Positions 49,055 through 60,160 of a stretch of 64,000 bases of DNA are shown piece after piece (position 1 is the first letter of the stretch; every line of letters begins with the position of its first letter). The stretch comes from Theocolax elegans (lineage: Eukaryota; Arthropoda; Insecta; Hymenoptera; Cerocephalidae): NCBI GenBank assembly GCA_026168455.1, contig CM047426.1:25603058-25667057 (forward strand). The letters run 5' to 3'. The notes beneath the pieces were generated by a model, which saw only the letters and a program-made list of their open reading frames with translations, did no database searches and was not told the origin of the DNA. Position numbers and translations under genes: made by a program.

Positions 49055-50332
49055 AGGTAAATGTCCCTATTAATAAACACCTCAAGAAAAGTATACCTCG
49101 TACTAAATATAGAGAGAAAATAATACGAATTAAAAGAAAAGTATACTTATGTATATTAATGAATAGAAAAATTTTATTAAATAATTTAGTCTATTAACTG
49201 GGTTTACGAATTGAAATAAATTTGAATGAAGTACTGGGGAAATTACGAAAAAATATTAAACTGTGCACTCGGAAAATTGCATAGATCAATTAACATTTTG
49301 ACGGAAAAAGTCGGCATTGTCGCATAAAGCTTTCTAACTCTAATTCGTTAATAAGAGGATTATATATGATCGTTTAAGCATTAGGGGATAGTTTTTATAT
49401 CGTAGATTTCGATTATTACAGACTGTTTTTGCAATTTTAATATATATTGTTTGAATTAAATTATTAGCTGTTCCATACTACGTACATATGATTTTGTTCT
49501 TGTCCCTATTATTAAACGGTATAAACACTGTTTTAATTCAATATTTACCGATTTATTTATAGATGTTTATTGGTAAAATAGTTAAAAATGCATTATTAAT
49601 CGATTTAAATGATATATGCATGTTGTATAAAGACTAAATAATGTATTTCTTTTGGTTAGAAAGTCAACCTACAAACTTAAACTTAAAGGTTACTTTTGAG
49701 CTTTTTTTTGGAAAAATGATATTATTTCAGTATATGTATGTTAGTGAAACGTATATCTATCGAATCACTAATATGTGTATGCTCGTCATTATTCATTAGT
49801 AACCGATTAAAATTCAAAAGTATGTGAAAAAGGAAAGGCTATTGAATCTTTATAATATAGTTGCATCAAGACTCACGGAAGACCCTTACAGGTTCATTTT
49901 ATACCAAAGTAACTCGCATTTGTATTATGATTAAAATTATTAAACATCGTTTTATTTATAGAATTTTATGATTGCATACACTAAATAAAGATAAATCCTT
50001 GTAGTATCAATCGAAATACTAAGCTAAATTGTTAAAAAATAGTTAAATTTTGAGTTTTTAAAAGTGTTTAATAAATAGGGACAGGATTATTAAATAGTCG
50101 GGACATGTATTTTCAAGGCGTTTAATAGTACGTGAACATAAGGCTCTCCGTTTTTTAATAATGTAATTAATTAAAAGCATTTAAATTAAAATGTTAAACC
50201 AGATAATTGTTCAGAAAGAATACGCGCATCGAATGGTATACAAATTTCCAACATTTATGCTTATTTCAATTTTTTATTGAGATCGGAGCAAAAGACATGT
50301 TAAAAATCGTTTATTAATAGGGACTTTTACCT
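49055..50332. mobile_element. 1,278 bp TIR element B, nested in FB1
   Basis: The left end AGGTAAATGTCCCTATTAAT continues AAACA. The right end is the complement of AGGTAAAAGTCCCTATTAAT, giving a TIR of about 25 bp with one internal mismatch. TA stands outside both ends (49053-49054, 50333-50334). Internal copies of the GTCCCTATTATTAAA / AATAGGGACA word occur at about 49502-49515 and 50077-50086. There is no transposase frame. Ends and size match element A, but the interiors show no clear alignment by eye. Confidence 0.7.
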
Positions 50333-50454
50333 TATCTACCGTAAAAAAGAACATTATAGTCTAAAACTCCCGCTCTCTTTTAAATGTTTATAGTAGTAAA
50401 CATATTTTAGAGTTTGGTAAAGATCCGTTTCTCGGAGATGTAACACTCTCCTTA

Positions 50455-51508
50455 GCGTAAAAATCAGAAAGTTTAGCCAAACTTGGCCCAAGTTTATGTT
50501 TGTATAAACTTGGGCAAACTTGTGCAAGAGACTATCCCAAACTTGACAACTCATGCATTTCAAGTTTGGGAGAAGTTTGCAAAAGTTATGCCAAACTTCC
50601 TACAAAGTTCTTATAAATGATTTTGTTATTGGCCGAAATATGGGACATATTTGTCCAAAGTATGGCGTAAGTGTAGGATAACTTTTACTACACTTTATTT
50701 TTAGGTTATATTAATTCTAAAATTTAAAAAGAAAAGAAATTAAAAATAATTTAATATTACCCGATTTACACCTGAAAGAAAATGCATACATATTTTTCCA
50801 AAAGATTCCAAGGTCTTTGGTGAATTTCATCCTTTTCATCAAAGTCGTCGCAGCACGTCATTTCAAGTCGACGTTGAGGGTTAGACTGATGCATCGGCGT
50901 CAAGAAAAATTTCTTAGTGACCAGTAAACAAGAAGTCATTTGATTGCTGGTTACTAAGGAACGTTTGTGAAATTTGCTTGACAACCAGTAAACAAATGAC
51001 TTCTTGTTTACTGGTCACTAAGAAATTTTTCTTGACGCCGATGCATCAGTCTAACCCTCAACGTCGACTTGAAGTGACGTGCTGCGACGACTTTGATGAA
51101 AAGGATGAAATTCACCGAGGACCTTGGAATCTTTTGGAAAAATATGTATGCATTTTCTTTCAGGTGTAAATCGGGTAATATTAAATTATTTTTAATTTCT
51201 TTTCTTTTTAAATTTTAGAATTAATATAACCTAAAAATTAAGTGTAGTAAAAGTTATCCTTAGTATATTAAGTGTAGTAAAAGTTACACTTACGCCATAC
51301 TTTGGACAAATTTGTCCCATATTTCGGCCAATAACAAAATCATTTATAAGAACTTTGTAGGAAGTTTGACATAACTTTTGCAAACTTCTCCCAAACTTGA
51401 AATGCATGAGTTGTCAAGTTTGGGATAGTTTCATTGCACAAGTTTGCCCAAGTTTATATACAAACATAAACTTGGGCCAACTTTGGCCAAACTTTCTGAT
51501 TTTTACGC
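50455..51508. mobile_element. 1,054 bp palindromic foldback element (FB2) with CAAACTT arrays
   Basis: The ends are GCGTAAAAATCAGAAAGTTT and its complement. The left arm (50455-50942) and right arm (50993-51508) are reverse complements with scattered mismatches around a 50 bp spacer; the right arm also has a ~30 bp tandem duplication near 51238-51290. The outer ~150 bp of each arm is packed with CAAACTT(G)/(C)AAGTTTG words in both orientations, which look like an array of protein-binding sites. The inner arms hold the same ~58-codon open frame in both arms (50766-50984 minus, 50978-51169 plus). No target duplication could be seen. The superfamily is unknown. Confidence 0.8.
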
Positions 51509-52735
51509 GGGTTGTAAGTAAATATTATATTATTTGTTGTATACAATCTATTTTCTATGTAGTTTTACAAGGAAATAAATGGATCTTACAATCGTTTTGT
51601 GGTTTTTGGTTTTGTTCCGTCAAACAAGACTATTCATATTCAAAACAGATGTAAATATGCCTCTGCAATATTACAGAATTTTATAACTTATAAGATTTTC
51701 TGTAATTGTTAATTGTAACCTGGTAAAGAATACTTTATTGTCTGAACAAGTTTTAATAATATTGATATCTCAAAAGTTACGTGCACATTACACGTGAATA
51801 AATTCATGCACGCTTCCCTAACAATTAGGGTTACGTAAAGAACAATTTTAAGGCTAAAAATTTTTTAACCGAAAATTGGGATTTTGAAGAGATCGTTATT
51901 ACCTTCATCATTTCGTATCGCACACACGACCGATATTTAATTTTCTTAATTTTGATACATTTTCATATAAATGCTACAATTGTAGTTCAATACTATCTTA
52001 AACAGAATACATATAACCTCAAAATTATTTTCTATTCATGACTGGAGTTAATCTTCTTATAGACCTATTTTTATTTAATATCTATGCGCCGATAGCAATA
52101 TACGATCACGTGATCTCCTATACGTTAGAGAATTATTGGCATAGCACTATTATTAAATGGAATAATTGTAACTAATACTTTAGGAATAATTAAAAATATT
52201 TTAAGTTTGTAGCTGCCATGTGAATATTATAATAAAACGTATTACGATTAATAAAATTGATCAGATGACTTGTAAAATTTAACAATTGAAGATTAAATAA
52301 AACTCTAATTTTATCATTAATTGGTCATTTGTTCGATATTTTATGACAATTCGACATTTTTTGGCTTACAAAAGGTTACATTTATCGTCACATTTCTATA
52401 GGGAACTTTCTAATAAAATAACAATTACCTATAAAATACAAGAATAATGTTAATGTATATGTAGAGGATTTCCAAACATTTGTTCAGTAATAATTATAGA
52501 GACAGCGCAATAAAAATTATTAGGTAAATTATTAAGTAAAAGTTTTCACTTTATCGAATAACTAACAGGCTTCAAATTAATCGTGCTATGCAGTATTTTT
52601 TATAAAGTACTGTACCGATGATAAACATGAAATCTAAATTACAGAAGTTTACTTTAAATTTGGAAAATATAACGAACCTTGATAAACTCAATGTATTAAA
52701 TTAATATTAAATTTAATTTTACTTTGCGTATACTA
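51509..52735. other. AT-rich non-coding stretch
   Basis: No gene or bounded repeat was recognised between FB2 and the small TIR element to the right. Confidence 0.45.
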
Positions 52736-52739
52736 ATTA

Positions 52740-52986
52740 CACTGAGAATAAGTTCTAGTAAAAAATAGCAATACTGTTCAGTAATGAAATTATAGAATGC
52801 AAAATTCAAAAAATTACTGTACTGTGTAGTAACATTTACTAAAAGTATATTCATTTTTACCACAATTATTGTAATATGTACCATAACTTCCGTAAATTTT
52901 ACTATACAATATGGTAATTTATTGCAGTCTATAATTTTATTATTATTAGACAGATTGTAATTTTTATTACAACTTTTTTCTCAGTA
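52740..52986. mobile_element. 247 bp CACTGAG-type MITE
   Basis: The left end CACTGAGAATAAGTTCTAGT and the right end (complement of TACTGAGAAAAAAGTTGTAA) form an imperfect TIR of roughly 35 bp, with TA outside both ends (52738-52739, 52987-52988). The CACTGAGAA start is shared with the 571 bp element at 39598, which suggests a common transposase. The interior is non-coding and AT-rich. Confidence 0.65.
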
Positions 52987-52989
52987 TAA

Positions 52990-53935
52990 GAATAGTATAC
53001 GTATTATTAAGAAAATAACTCATTTAACTTAAATAATGGTACAAAATTTATGTAAACCAAAATATCTTTTTAATCGAGAACCACAGCTTTATCATTATTC
53101 ATAAAAAAACATACCAATTCATATGTATAAAACATTTCACAGATATTTTAATGAATCATTATTCCAATCATAGATAACTTTATTTACCCAAAAGCGACGC
53201 CTGAATATACTACAAATTGCATGAAAGTACCATCGAAGTAAAAGAACGTTATTATAATTATATTATTATACATATGTGTAGCGCAGTGAAATGCGAAAGG
53301 ACTGTTATGAAATTTTTTTCCACAACGGCTGCTTGCATCTGTATGTAATTTATTTATGATTGTACATAATTAAAAGGTTTTATGTATTCATTTAAATAAC
53401 AAACACATATTGTTATATTTATGTATGTATTTATATATATATATAGATGTATTATACTAAATAAAATAATTTTCTTTTAGTAAGAAAGCCTATCTATTTT
53501 TAGTGAGAAATATAAAGTAATATAATTTTTGAATGCAAGTTTACAACAATGGAATCAAAATTCTCGCTATATTTTGCGTTACAATACATATGTACAATAT
53601 GTTGTAAACTTACAAGCATGTAACGTGCGTGTGAGCGTGTAGAACGCGACAAATCATAAAGTACAAAAATCAATCTGAACTTCAAAACCGTAGCATATGT
53701 ATCAAACTAACTTATACATATTTATCGGCGTTTAGTTACAACGTCGATCACTATACATCCATAAGTTTGGGAAACAACAAGAGGAATAATGTTGTATCTC
53801 AAGAAGTACAGTCTGATTCTTTGTACAATCTCTCCCGCATGTTCGATCACCCAATGAGATTTTATTCATACGCAAATAATTCCGTTGCCCGGTAAATATA
53901 AAGTGAATGCCGAAAATAAGAAGTGTAAAGTGCCG
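52990..53935. other. AT-rich non-coding stretch
   Basis: No gene was recognised. A short TA tract lies at about 53430-53447. Confidence 0.45.
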
Positions 53936-53939
53936 AGAG

Positions 53940-54665
53940 AACGAGAAACCTCGAACGAGTCAGATTATACGAGACCTTTCTTTTTTTTTTCCGCAATCGC
54001 CGATCGCGCGGGCACGCGTGAACACAGAGGCACACCGACAGACGGATATATAACGCGCGCTCACACAAACACACACGCGCGCGCGCACACACACAGAATC
54101 GCGCGAGAAAGAACGATAATAAATTCACACGAGCTGCGTGTGGAATACTTAAGCGCGCTTCTTATTCCCGTGTATATGAGTGTCTGGCGTCGCGCCTGGC
54201 TTCTATTAAAGTCCATACGTAAGTGCACGCACACACACAGAGAGAGTCGCACACAGTCAGAGACTTACACGTACGTACGTACTTGGCTTGAGGGGCGAAG
54301 GGGGTCGAGGAAAGGGGAGGAGGAAGGTCGATTGGGTAAGCGATAGAACGACGAGAGATGGAGAGACCCGTGCGAGCAGCAGAGTGCGCGGGGAGGAAAA
54401 AGAGCACGTGGTGGTGTGTGGGTATATATCGCGAGAGAGTTTACGTAACGCCCCTACACGCAGACACTGATTGGCACGCTTCGCCTGCGCGACGACTGAT
54501 ATGTGAGACCGACCGACGAGATTCTCGGCTCGCTATGTGTGTGATCCACGCGGCCCTCGTTTCACGCCGCGACGGATATTTGACTGTGCCGCGCTTTGTC
54601 TTACTATACATTCATTCCTGTATATATACTGTACGTAACGCACGATTCATCGTACCCGACCGCTT
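53940..54665. other. CpG-rich patch with CA/CG and GA tracts
   Basis: Strong CpG content, a CA/CG alternating tract (about 54062-54095), a short CACAC/GAGAG tract (about 54228-54246) and a purine-rich segment (54290-54410) are visible. Frames on both strands (53885-54346, 54358-54765 plus; 53862-54128, 54162-54407 minus) read through these repeats and contain no known motif. Homopolymeric T runs follow at 54665-54722. It is a candidate promoter or enhancer by composition only. Confidence 0.4.
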
Positions 54666-54769
54666 TTTTTTCTTCCTTTTTACTTTTTCACTAATTTTTT
54701 TTTTTTTTTTCATCTTTTTTTTAGTTTTTAATTATACTTTATTTACATTCTTACCGAGAGGCTAACGCG

Positions 54770-56395
54770 GGAAATGTATATAGTGTGATGTTCTTACATA
54801 AGGTGTTAGGTGTGATTATACTTGTTATATTACATACTCCACAGAAATGCGTGTTGGGCTCTATTGTTACGGAACACAACGTCAACGTTCAACACGAGTT
54901 TTAAGAAAATTTATAGTGTTTTGTACGAACTCTTTTGTTGTAAACGAAGGAAGTACATTTCATTTAAATACATTGAGAGGAAGGAATAGCTCAGATAAAT
55001 AACGTATCTTAACGTTGTTCGGTTCTGATAACTCAAATTCAAATATGAGGAGAAATGAATACTTCATTACAATTGAATATTATTAAAATCAGTTCGTAAA
55101 TCGGTTAAACTTTTTATTTCTACTTGGTGCTCAAAAATGCAATCCAGGTATTAACAGTTAATGCTCGAGATGTAATTATTAATATACTGGCGGATTAAAG
55201 GATTTAAAAATTAAACATCGTATGCCTTGGAGTTCCAAATATAATAATAATCAACATTTAACGCAATGTCGGACCCTAATTGCTGGAATCTGCACCTTTC
55301 AACCCAAAAATTATATCTAAAATATTGAATTAAAAATACGAAAAAGTTCATATACGGATAGCTTAAAACATAAGGAAGAGCTTGACGTTTTGACTTTTTT
55401 AAGAAAAAATAATTTTTTAAATAATAATTAAGTAAACAATTTTTGATTGGTAATTGTTAGTCAAAAGCGGCATAAACTTTCAACCGATACATCTTAATCA
55501 AATTATGAATTTAAAAATTTGGTGAATATTTGGGTTTATTATTTAAAACATGCTTAAGGGCCAGACTTTCGTTTTTTTTTATAAAAATGTATTCATTTGC
55601 TTATAAAAATAAGTAAAAATGACCATTTTCTGAGTTCGACATCCCCTTAAAAGATAATAATTATTATAAGACATTTATATTACAGAAATTATTTCGTAAC
55701 TATGACTTACTGCGCTAATTTAATCTGATCTATAAACTAAAATATAAGTATGTGTCGAAAGGCGATGAGTCGATCAATTTCAGAATGTACAAATTGTATT
55801 ATCTCGAACTACGATTTGATCCAGTTTATCTAACGAAAGACGCTTAAAAGAGGAAAAATTCATTATTTACAAAGTTTTGAATACACGAGATACATATTTG
55901 ACGGAATAAATAGTATAATTACTTATAAAACGTTGTTTCAGTTTCAAGAATACTAAAATAAGATGATCTTCCATATAGGTGACAATGAATAATCGGTTTT
56001 GCAAAATAAATAGCTTGGCTAAACACCTTTTATTAATACACGCGGAACATATCATATCCCCACAATGATTATTCACGCATAATAATTACGCACGATAATA
56101 GAAGCGACACCGTTTTACATGCAAAATCGACCTTTATTATCGCGCACGATCATACATTCAAATGAAAACGGTCATCCAACGTATACGTTGTATAATTATT
56201 TAAAGAAGCGTTACCGCAGTTGAAAATATGATATTAAGATGAAGGTAATCATGATTCGAGAGAGATATACCATCGTTTTGCAATGCAATTGTTCGTCAAG
56301 TTAATGAGCCTCCAGGAAATTGGTCAATACATGCATTAAACATTTGCGCATATATATATATATACATATAAAGAGAGGGCACGTCTCTATAGTTT
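54770..56395. other. AT-rich non-coding stretch
   Basis: No gene, RNA gene or element ends could be supported in these 1.6 kb. Confidence 0.45.
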
Positions 56396-56397
56396 TA

Positions 56398-56645
56398 TTG
56401 TTCAATTGGTGATCCGGCATAGGAAGCTGCGATTGAATCTCACCGATCGGATCGGAGAGAGAAAAAACGCCAGACCGACGGGAATTATTGCTACGCGAAA
56501 CCAAGAGCCCGAGTATTTCTTCGATGTATAAAAGAGGTCGTGGATACTTGGACGAAATGGAGAAAACTGCTTGCGCGCGGATCATCCAGGACTCGAAGAA
56601 AGGCCTTGCTTTCTCGTGATTCGAACCTCGCGTTCGTTAGCCTCG
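56398..56645. other. Mildly CpG-rich patch with a 94-codon minus frame
   Basis: Composition rises between about 56400 and 56640. A minus-strand frame (56301-56585) crosses it; the predicted peptide has no motif I recognise and its C-terminal part is derived from a TA tract. I do not call a gene. Confidence 0.25.
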
Positions 56646-57420
56646 TTCACGGAGCACTTAAAATATTGAAATTTCTCGCTTGATCGATGGATGAATTACG
56701 CTTTCTCTAATGTTCCTCTCTTATCTAAATGTCGTACTACTACCGACGAGTAACATTTCAAATCTTGTATATACCTCCAAAATATTATTTAATCATTTTG
56801 TCTTCGTTTAATTAAACAATTTAACGAGTATAGTAATTGATCTCGAGTAAAATGCATACATGTGATTTATTACGATTTTTTCTAGAATATTCTACTTTTA
56901 GATTTCAACTGCCGTTTGATCAAACTAATTATGTTTCATACAATGTAATAATCAATAGATGAAATGTTCAAGCAACTGCATCCATCAAATCAATTTTTGA
57001 AATACTGGAATCTAGTTGTAAAAATTGTATTATCTATTTCAAATATTGTGCGAATATAGTTGACTATTATTTCTCACGACTTCGAGATAAAATAATGTTT
57101 TGGTAATTGATTCAAATTTACAGTTTATTATATAAAATAATCAATTGAAATCGGCTACAGTGATCACATTCACGTAAGACACGCGAAACTGTTGCTAAAA
57201 TTAACGTTAAGTAAAACGTAGTATCGCTATTAAATGTAAACAAAAACAAATGATAAGACAAAACAGGCCATTGATCATACCCATTATAAATGTTTATCAG
57301 TTTTATAACATGTGCCTATTATCACATATTTTAGTTTATTGAGCATAATTTAGATAACGTTATACCCTTCTTTGTAAATAAATTTTTGTTACATAACAAT
57401 TCTATATTTATACAAATACT
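56646..57420. other. AT-rich non-coding stretch
   Basis: Nothing that can be annotated was seen in this interval. Confidence 0.45.
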
Positions 57421-57422
57421 CA

Positions 57423-57662
57423 TTGCGCAACAAATGCTCCGCAGATAAATTTTTGATTACCCTGATAGACGTAGTTACTAACTTCTGGTCAATTTATACT
57501 GAAATCAAGAGGGATTATCCAAATATGGTTAAAATCGTTGCTCAGAAATGCAACCTACTGCGCCACGGATTCTGGGGTAATGACTGCTCAATTTTACGCT
57601 GTGATATACAATTGGTTTGTTATCTATTTTTAAGAGCAACGATTTTATACAATTATATATAA
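57423..57662 (+). pseudogene. Possible remnant of a hAT/ZBED-type transposase C-terminus
   Basis: The 79-codon frame reads, in its middle, LIDVVTNFWSIYTEIKRDYP (residues 14-33), then MVKIVAQKCNLL, and about 10 residues later a CSIL word. In domesticated and active hAT-like proteins (ZBED5/FAM200 type) the C-terminal dimerisation region has an aromatic FW, a (K/R)-(E/D)-YP, a KxAxxxLL-F segment and a C-x-x-x-FS-L box in the same order and spacing. Only this short piece is present, with no zinc finger or catalytic region. The match is from memory of the family pattern and is tentative; chance is possible. Confidence 0.25.
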
Positions 57663-57850
57663 TAACTCAATTCTAATTTGTAATATTTTCTACATACAAA
57701 TTTGTAAAGATTATTTCTTATATTTATTAAAAACATGTTAAAACGATTATTTGTTTATAAACATTATTTTAGTAAATATTTCAATCTCGGAGCAAATAAT
57801 AAAAATTGCTAGTAGATACCCTGTGGTGAAATACTATTTTCATACACTTA

Positions 57851-58505
57851 CAAGGAGAGTATACACCCTTCAGGAAACGGATTCTTACCAAACTCTAGGA
57901 TATGATTTCTACTATAAAAATATGAAGAAACCCGGAGTGTTAGATTCCAACGCCTTATTTTATGACAGATATAAGCCAATAGCGAACAATCTCGCTAAAA
58001 GATCATTGACTTTGATCGCTTGTAACTCGGAAACAAGTAAAGATGTACATTCAAACCAAATTTAAAAAGAAATTTGAGATTGAAGCTTAAATAATATCAT
58101 AATTTGGTCAAAAGTTATGGAAAAAAATAATAAGACGAAATTTTATCGAACATTTAGCATTACAATTTGATGATTTCTTTAGGTCGAAATTTCGTCTGAT
58201 TTTTATTTTTTCCATAACTTTTGACCAAATTTAGTTATTTGCACTTCTTTTTTGTTCAAAATATACCTACTCAATCTCAGCTTTCTTTTAAAATTTGGTT
58301 TAAATGTATATCTTTATTACTTGTTTCCGAGTTATAAGCAATCAAAGTCAATGCTTTTTCAGCGCGATTTTTCGTTATTTGCTTATATCTGTCATAAAAA
58401 AGGGCTCTGGAATCTAAAACTCCAGCTTTCTTATATTTTTATAGTAGAAATCACATCTTAGAGGTAGGTAAGAATCTGTTTTCCAAAGGGCGTTGACTCA
58501 CCTTG
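57851..58505. mobile_element. 655 bp foldback element, family FB1, best preserved copy
   Basis: The ends are CAAGGAGAGTATACACCCTT and, as complement, CAAGGTGAGTCAACGCCCTT, each bordered by TTA (57848-57850 and 58506-58508), a candidate 3 bp target duplication of the kind known for PIF/Harbinger. The arms can be paired through ACTATAAAAATATGAAGAAA against its complement near 58430, ACTCGGAAACAAGTAAAGAT against its complement near 58316-58335, and a central TTTGGTCAAAAGTTATGGAA palindrome. The 104-codon frame at 57751-58065 is a by-product of the left arm. No transposase is present. Other copies are at 16321, 47320 and 63440. Confidence 0.75.
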
Positions 58506-58509
58506 TTAG

Positions 58510-59205
58510 TTAATTGAATGCTCATAACTTCAATACATTCGAATAATATCTCCAACTTTCCGCGAGTAGTAAAATTCAAAATTCCTGTCAATTCGGATGT
58601 CTTTTAAAGTTTCTGTAATATTGACGACTTGTTTGTTTTATATTTGCAGTATTTACAAACATAAACGTGATTTTGTTATATTTTCCACACTTAATTATTT
58701 TTCACCCGAAAAGTCCACTTTAATCACTTCATACGGGGGAGTAAAAGTACTTTTTACTTTCAACAGTCTCTCTTCAGTCCCGGGACTTACTTTTTTTAGT
58801 TCCCATATTCACATTCCCGTTAATATAAAAATAGTAACTAATATACAGTTTCAGCGTAATGAAGCTAAAAAATATAATAAAATCAGCAAAATTTAAATCG
58901 ACAAACAGAAAGAAGAAAATATTGGATTGTCATTGCTGTCAAATAATATGACCGTTTCCAGGACGATGTGAGTGAAAAATTTTATCGCTATAACTCGATC
59001 AGCAACTTCCATCCACGCGAATAAACGCATGATTTACTCCCTTAATACTTAAATAAATATATTATACATATTCAATATAGTACTAATTTAATTCAAGTTT
59101 AATCTAAATTTACATGCTAAAATATAGCTGAAATTTAGTATTTTACTTTATAGTAAAAAATGATTATAAAATGTGAGAAAAAGTTTTTTATCGCTATAGG
59201 GATAC
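58510..59205. other. AT-rich non-coding stretch
   Basis: A 99-codon plus-strand frame (58597-58896) has no recognised motif. Nothing else can be supported. Confidence 0.4.
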
Positions 59206-59210
59206 GACTA

Positions 59211-59527
59211 TTACGTGGAATACGGTTTCTACTATAGAGATCATATTTATTATAAAATACAAGCAGCACTGTTTAAACAATAATGTTAATACTATTTACA
59301 ACACATAATTTGTTGAATACTGACATTTTTCTGACCTGATATGTACTATATTAAGCGACGTCTCGGTTGATATCGCTCAAAAAGAACTTTTAGTTTACTA
59401 TTTGCTATAAGTCCAAACTTAAACCTGAAGAGGTTGACCTACTAAATCAACTAAACGTTTTTTATATATTGTACATATTTTACACCATTACCGCCATAGG
59501 GCTAGTAGAAATCGTATTCCACTTAAT
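59211..59527. mobile_element. Small inverted-repeat element, about 317 bp
   Basis: GTGGAATACGGTTTCTACTA (59215-59234) is matched by TAGTAGAAATCGTATTCCAC (59504-59523) in inverted orientation with one mismatch. CTATAGGG and CCATAGGG words lie just outside. The interior is non-coding. The TAGTAGAAAT word links it to the motif at the left edge of the neighbouring FB4 copy. Confidence 0.5.
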
Positions 59528-60160
59528 TAAGTAATAACTACATTGTGTTGATAGAGTAGGCAACAAATAGGTGACGTATAAGCGAAAAAAGTGAAACGCT
59601 TTTTCTCCTATTTCATTATAATATTTATTGAAGAAAAATAAGAAAAATTAATAAGCTATTTTCAATCGTAATAGGCCGAAAATGTAAAGATTTTTCGACT
59701 ACGAAAGAAAAGTTTTTAACCTTCTTTATCCATTTCTTATTTATTTCAATCTATTTCATTCTATATGTTATTTTATACGTTAAACATCATTTCTCAGGTT
59801 AAACAATATTTTTCTCAATTTTATGTTTCATAAGAAAATGTCTACTTTTAAGCCACGAAAAAATGTAGAAAAATTGTAAAATTCATATATTATCTAAGTC
59901 GAATTTTCTCAAGTAATCAGTTGGTGAATTATGTATGCATCAGCAAGAAACCAATGGAATTTGACAAAACTCATTTAGTTATTTATCTAGAAGATATAAC
60001 TCGGAAAATTTATTTAAATGTTTTATGTTTATTCCATTAAATGTCGGTAAGATGCGGAAAAAAGCGTTTCACCACTAGTCAGGAAATTATTATTATTTCA
60101 AGCCAGTCGTTACTTTTCAGGACATTTTCGATATTTCCATTTCTACCATAGGGTTGAGGT
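59494..60160. mobile_element. Degenerate inverted-repeat element, family FB4, copy 2
   Basis: The left part contains GTGAAACGCTTTTTCTCC (59591-59608) and the right part its complement GGAAAAAAGCGTTTCAC (60056-60072). The outer edges have CCATAGGGCTAGTAGAAATC (59494 onward) and TTTCTACCATAGGG (about 60141-60154). The same GAAACGCTTTTTC arm is found in the element at 27968-28460. The interior is AT-rich and non-coding. The boundaries are approximate and overlap the smaller inverted repeat to the left, which may be a nested or shared end. Confidence 0.45.

Larger units (their letters stand above)
47320..50454. mobile_element. FB1 foldback element interrupted by two insertions
   Basis: Three separated pieces (47320-47459, 48730-49054, 50333-50454) correspond in order to the uninterrupted foldback at 57851-58505. 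They carry the ACTATAAAATATGAA...GCCGGAGTTTTAGA left arm with GATATAAGCAAATAACG, the central CAAAAGTTATGAAAGAAA / TTTCCATAACT palindrome, and the right arm with TTTTTCGTTATTT, AGTCTAAAACTCCCGCT and TTTATAGTAGTAAACATATT. The right terminus CTCCTTA (complement of AAGGAG) lies at about 50448-50454. The gaps are exactly filled by the elements at 47460-48729 and 49055-50332. Divergence from the 57.9 kb copy is considerable, so the host element is old. Confidence 0.7.

Noticed and set aside
54061..54100. Alternating CA/CG tract as a CRISPR-like or minisatellite array
   Set aside because: It is a plain dinucleotide tract without spacers or a longer repeat unit.
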